From Thermoplasmata archaeon (GTDB taxonomy: Archaea > Thermoplasmatota > Thermoplasmata > Thermoplasmatales > Thermoplasmataceae): 9,171 nt of DNA. A program made the translations under genes and the position numbers. Location of the stretch: positions 1-9,171 of the forward strand of contig JAKAUD010000067.1 in NCBI GenBank assembly GCA_021827885.1, written 5' to 3'. The notes beneath the pieces were generated by a model. It was given only the letters and a program-made list of their open reading frames with translations. It searched no databases and was not told where the DNA came from. Every line of letters starts with the position of its first letter. Positions within the stretch are counted from its first letter, which is position 1. Below are positions 6,301 to 9,171 of the stretch, piece after piece.

Positions 6301-6305
6301 TTACT

Positions 6306-6779
6306 ATGACTAGTGGGAACGGGGAACCGTTTTATGAAAATCTGACTGAGGGAGGAAAATTCAGGAGCAAGGTTGGGAGAACGGTTACAGAGGTTGATAA
6401 CATGTGGTTTACTCTTTTGAGCATGGATAGAAACCCTATTCATTTTAATCTGGATTACATGCAGAAAAACTATTCTGGAGACCCCTTTAACGGAAGATTA
6501 GTATTCAATGGTATAGGTACAATGGCCATTGCCAATGGACTGACTAATGAATACACTAGTGCTAAGGGGTTCATTCTGTCCATTGACGGCGTGAAATTCA
6601 AGAAGCCGGTTTTCCCTGAGGACACTATATATGCGGAAGTTGAAGTGGTTGAGAGGAGGCTATCAAAAAGCAAGCCCGACTTTGGGATAGTCAAGACTGT
6701 CACTAGAGGATTCAATCAATACGGTAATGAGGTTATAGAGTTCTATAAAACTTTCATGGTTCCAAGAAAAAATAGATAA
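6306..6779 (+). CDS. MaoC-type hot-dog enoyl-CoA hydratase
   Basis: This single hot-dog-domain protein of 157 residues should add water across the double bond of an enoyl-CoA. The hydratase-2 catalytic signature is at VDNMWFTLLSMDRNPIHFN (30-48), with Asp41 and His46 as the catalytic pair and Asn43-Pro44 conserved between them. LVFNGIGTMAIANGL (65-79) is the central helix region and DGVKFKKPVFPEDTIYAEVEV (94-114) the core strands of the fold. The TV(T)E-DN-WFTLL pattern is typical of MaoC proteins acting on branched C5 CoA esters (itaconyl-CoA or mesaconyl-CoA hydratases, RipB-like). Most such short forms act as oligomers of single domains. The ATG at 6306 is chosen because a TATA-like box lies at leaderless spacing and no good ribosome site precedes it. 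The lyase gene follows after 27 bases. Predicted product in this context is citramalyl-CoA; other (R)-hydratase roles cannot be excluded. Confidence 0.88.
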   Translation: MTSGNGEPFYENLTEGGKFRSKVGRTVTEVDNMWFTLLSMDRNPIHFNLDYMQKNYSGDPFNGRLVFNGIGTMAIANGLTNEYTSAKGFILSIDGVKFKKPVFPEDTIYAEVEVVERRLSKSKPDFGIVKTVTRGFNQYGNEVIEFYKTFMVPRKNR

Positions 6780-6806
6780 GGGCATAATGATGTTAGATCG
6801 GAGAGG

Positions 6807-7634
6807 GTGCGTTTTACGTTAAGAAAAGGTGGAAGAAGGTCTCAGCTCTATGTTCCAGGAAACAACATAAAGATGCTTTATAAAGCTAATACTCTTCAAG
6901 CGGACTCGTTTATTTTTGACCTTGAGGATTCCGTTCCACTTGAGCTAAAGAACGAAACGAGAAATATTATTAAGAGAATTCTTGATTCATTGAACTGGGA
7001 GGAAAAAGAGCTCTGCGTTAGAATTAACTCGCTTGATACTGTTGAGGGTTATCGCGATGTTATATCAGTGTCAGAGATGGAAAGGATAGATTGCATTGTT
7101 GTCCCAAAAGCTGCTGTGGGAATCTCTAAAATATACGCAGCTACAGGAAAGCCTCTAATACCACTAATTGAGACAGGGCATGGCGTCTTACGGGTCGAAG
7201 ATATTGCTCGGGAGGAAGGTGTATGTGCTGTATCTTGGGCCAGTGGTGATTTAGCGCTTTCTTTGAAAGGAGATTTAAAGAGTTATGATAGAAGTGATTA
7301 CGTAGCGATGAAAGTCATTACAACAGCAAGAACCTATGGTGTTGAACCTATTGACAAGGTTTTTTTCGATTTGAATGATAGTGACATTTTTATATCAGAG
7401 TGTGAACATGCAAAGAATCTAGGATTTTCTGGTAAGCAGGTGATTCATCCAAACCAGGTGAAAGTAGCCAATAAAATATTTTCCCCAAGTGAAGATGAGA
7501 TTGCGTGGGCACAAAAAATCATTTCCGCGTTAGCTGAAGCTACCAAAGCTGGGAGAGGCGCAGTGAAGGTGGACGGGCAACTTGTAGACAAGGTTCATCT
7601 TGAAATGGCCAAAAGAATTCTGAACTTGATGTAA
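6807..7634 (+). CDS. HpcH/HpaI-CitE family lyase, likely citramalyl-CoA lyase
   Basis: The 275-residue TIM-barrel protein of the CitE-like group cleaves beta-hydroxyacyl-CoA esters using a divalent metal. Diagnostic parts are RRSQLYVPGNN (10-20), FDLEDSVP (37-44), Arg72 in VRINS, IPLIETGHGV (118-127) with Glu122, and WASGDLAL (144-151) with Asp148; Glu122 and Asp148 are the expected metal ligands. GFSGKQVIHPNQV (206-218) and the C-terminal DGQLVDKVHLEMAKRIL (256-272) are also typical. Length matches CitE-like lyases acting on CoA esters without an acyl-carrier protein, and no citrate lyase alpha or gamma gene is nearby. GTG at 6807 is the first possible start after the in-frame stop of the preceding gene, and GGAG lies just upstream. 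The CoA-transferase and MaoC neighbours favour citramalyl-CoA cleavage to acetyl-CoA and pyruvate (RipC/Ccl role). Malyl- or methylmalyl-CoA lyase are alternatives. Confidence 0.88.
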   Translation: MRFTLRKGGRRSQLYVPGNNIKMLYKANTLQADSFIFDLEDSVPLELKNETRNIIKRILDSLNWEEKELCVRINSLDTVEGYRDVISVSEMERIDCIVVPKAAVGISKIYAATGKPLIPLIETGHGVLRVEDIAREEGVCAVSWASGDLALSLKGDLKSYDRSDYVAMKVITTARTYGVEPIDKVFFDLNDSDIFISECEHAKNLGFSGKQVIHPNQVKVANKIFSPSEDEIAWAQKIISALAEATKAGRGAVKVDGQLVDKVHLEMAKRILNLM

Positions 7635-7748
7635 ATGTTATGTTGTAGCTCTATTTAAGAGGGCAAAACAAAGGCATGGACGAGTTCAAGTAAATGTTCA
7701 TCATAAGTATCAGTGAGTTAGACAAATTTTGGGGTACTGTCATTAAAA

Positions 7749-7770
7749 ACTAATAAGTATCTATATACTA
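7749..7770 (+). promoter_or_regulatory. A/T-rich promoter before the second MmgE/PrpD gene
   Basis: TAATAAGTAT (7751-7760) lies about 26-30 bp before the ATG at 7781, the spacing for a leaderless transcript, and TATATACTA (7762-7770) directly follows it. AGTAT-CTAT-ATACT (7756-7769) is a short inverted repeat within it. The 146-base gap after the lyase gene has no other recognisable feature, so this gene probably has its own promoter. Confidence 0.45.
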
Positions 7771-7780
7771 TTTTAGGACC

Positions 7781-9097
7781 ATGGAAGAGTATCACCGAGA
7801 GGGTATAGAAGAACTCATTGCAGACTTTGTCCTTAATCTAAGATATGAGAATTTGGATACAGAATCCATTCACGAATTAAAGAGACGCTTTGTTGATTCT
7901 ATGGGGTGTGCAAAAGGAGCTTACGTCGAAATGAAGAATAGACTGCTTCCGATTCTTACTCATTTCTCTGGTAATTTTAGAACATTGACGGGCCAGAAAG
8001 TTTCTCCAGATTTTGCAGCATTCTATAATACTTACTTAATTAGATATCTAGATCTAAATGATACTTATTTTGCTCAGCAAACTCAGGAGTTCACTCATCC
8101 AAGTGATATCCTTGGGGCTTTATTCGCTATAGGAAACGAGATTGGGATTAGTGGAAAGAAATTAATTGAGGGTGCAGCCGTTGGGTATGATCTGGGAGCC
8201 AGGCTCTGTCAAGCTGGGGCATTAAGAAGTATAGGCTTTGATTATACGACATTTCTCCAGATTGCTACAAGTGCTGCGGTTTCAAAAATACTTGAACTTG
8301 ACAAACAACAAATAGAAAACGCCATATCTATTGCATTAGTTCCGAATGTTGCTTTGTTGGAGACACGACGTGGAAAACTTTCTATGTGGAAGTCTGGTGC
8401 TTCTGCGGACGCGTCAAGAAAAGGTACTTTCGCAGCTTTACTTGCAAAAGAGGGATTTACTGGTCCTGAAAAACCTATTAGTGGTAAATATGGTTTGATC
8501 AACCAAATATTAAAAAAGTTCGACAGTGACCTCTTTAAAGACGTGAGCGGTGCCGAAGTTAAAAATACATTTCTTAAACAATTTCCTGCATTTTATCAAG
8601 CACAGAGTGCCATAGAGTCTGCCATAAAACTAAAGCCAATTCACAATGTGGATGATGTTAATAAAATAACTATTGAAGCTTATGAATGGCTGATTAACGA
8701 GGGAGCGGATAGTCGTGAAAAGTGGAACCCAAAAAACAGAGAAACTGCAGATCATAGCATACCGTTCGTTGTTTCCGTTGCAATGATGGAAAAACGATTC
8801 TGGCTCGATTCATATAATTTACTCCAAGATCAAAAAATTTATTCGTTGATGCAAAAGGTTGAAGTAGTTAAAAATAAGGACTTTGAACTGTTCCCTAAAA
8901 AACTTCCAGTCAAAATAACTGTTCAATTGATAGATGGTAAGGATACTGCTTATACAGATTTACCAAAAGGAGCTCCTGAAAATCCAATGACAGATAGTGA
9001 GTTGTTTGTCAAGGCCAAAAAACTAGGTTTGCAAGAGGATACTATTAACTATCTAATGAGAATTGAAGAGGATAAAAATATCAACTTTACTCTTTGA
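7781..9097 (+). CDS. MmgE/PrpD-family enzyme, PrpD (2-methylcitrate dehydratase)-like
   Basis: A cytoplasmic enzyme of 438 residues, second member of the MmgE/PrpD family here. It is closer to true PrpD than the first: RYLDLNDTY (88-96) followed by THPSD (105-109), SMWKSGASADASRKGTFAALLA (201-222 region), FPAFYQAQSAIE (268-279) and WNPKNRETADHSIPF (315-329) all correspond to 2-methylcitrate dehydratase motifs. These enzymes convert 2-methylcitrate to 2-methyl-cis-aconitate in propionate breakdown. The glycine-rich GTAGTFGA motif of the first copy is replaced by LQIATSAAVSK (159-169). Length is normal, no frame damage is seen, and the ATG at 7781 sits at leaderless distance from a TATA-like sequence. 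By eye it is the most A/T-rich of the five enzyme genes. No methylcitrate synthase or methylisocitrate lyase is in the window, so the precise substrate (2-methylcitrate or a related tricarboxylate) is inferred from motifs. Confidence 0.87.
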   Translation: MEEYHREGIEELIADFVLNLRYENLDTESIHELKRRFVDSMGCAKGAYVEMKNRLLPILTHFSGNFRTLTGQKVSPDFAAFYNTYLIRYLDLNDTYFAQQTQEFTHPSDILGALFAIGNEIGISGKKLIEGAAVGYDLGARLCQAGALRSIGFDYTTFLQIATSAAVSKILELDKQQIENAISIALVPNVALLETRRGKLSMWKSGASADASRKGTFAALLAKEGFTGPEKPISGKYGLINQILKKFDSDLFKDVSGAEVKNTFLKQFPAFYQAQSAIESAIKLKPIHNVDDVNKITIEAYEWLINEGADSREKWNPKNRETADHSIPFVVSVAMMEKRFWLDSYNLLQDQKIYSLMQKVEVVKNKDFELFPKKLPVKITVQLIDGKDTAYTDLPKGAPENPMTDSELFVKAKKLGLQEDTINYLMRIEEDKNINFTL

Positions 9098-9171
9098 TCA
9101 GTTTTTGGAGAAATTCTTGGATACCGACTGATGGCTATACGGGAACTATTTCTTTTATCCTGCTCCTCTTG

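Noticed and set aside
9097..9132. ATCAGT/ACTGAT pairing after the last gene as a terminator
   Set aside because: A 6-bp stem with a 24-base loop is weak; the short T-run at 9102-9106 might end transcription but is not distinctive.
9135..9171. Possible C-terminal tail of a minus-strand gene (KRSRIKEIVPV, stop at 9135-9137) or a plus-strand start at 9131
   Set aside because: Only 11-13 codons are visible in either direction, too few to support a gene.

Overview
The window looks like archaeal chromosomal DNA. Protein-coding genes have A/T-rich TATA-like boxes about 25-30 bp upstream of starts that lack good Shine-Dalgarno sites, which suggests leaderless transcripts. Arginine is mostly AGA/AGG, isoleucine is often ATA, and GTG starts are used. 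Together with the enzyme families this would fit an acidophilic Thermoplasmatales-type archaeon. That lineage is an inference from style and is not proven by any marker gene here.

Layout. Positions 1-300 hold the 3' end of an unrecognised gene. Positions 301-835 are non-coding and contain a hairpin and a striking array of GTTCAAA heptamers spaced 11 bp apart. A complete IS5-family insertion sequence (about 838-1883, DDE transposase at 912-1853) follows, bounded by imperfect terminal inverted repeats and a TA dinucleotide. Next comes a heavily decayed IS110-type transposase (about 2041-2992). It sits between two 43-bp inverted repeats (1913-1955 and 3196-3238; 39 of 43 positions match), which together outline a 1.3-kb dead element.

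Positions 3301-9097 carry five same-strand metabolic genes: an MmgE/PrpD-family enzyme, a class I CoA-transferase (acetyl-CoA hydrolase/4-hydroxybutyrate CoA-transferase family), a small MaoC-type hot-dog hydratase, a CitE/HpcH-type lyase, and a second MmgE/PrpD enzyme. Promoter-like elements precede genes 1, 3 and 5, so the set is probably three short transcription units (1+2, 3+4, 5). The unit starting at the maoC gene has a perfect dyad, TTAATCA-N6-TGATTAA, between the TATA box and the ATG, which is a good operator candidate.

How the genes may work together. CoA-transferase + MaoC hydratase + CitE lyase is the enzyme set of itaconate (or mesaconate/citramalate) breakdown: the acid is converted to its CoA thioester, hydrated to citramalyl-CoA, and cleaved to acetyl-CoA and pyruvate, as in the bacterial ripABC system. 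The MmgE/PrpD family includes both 2-methylcitrate dehydratase and cis-aconitate decarboxylase, the enzyme that makes itaconate. The cluster could therefore encode an archaeal route from cis-aconitate through itaconate to pyruvate and acetyl-CoA, or a branch combining methylcitrate and C5-dicarboxylate metabolism. The individual family calls are strong; the pathway is an inference. The last 74 bases contain no gene I can support.
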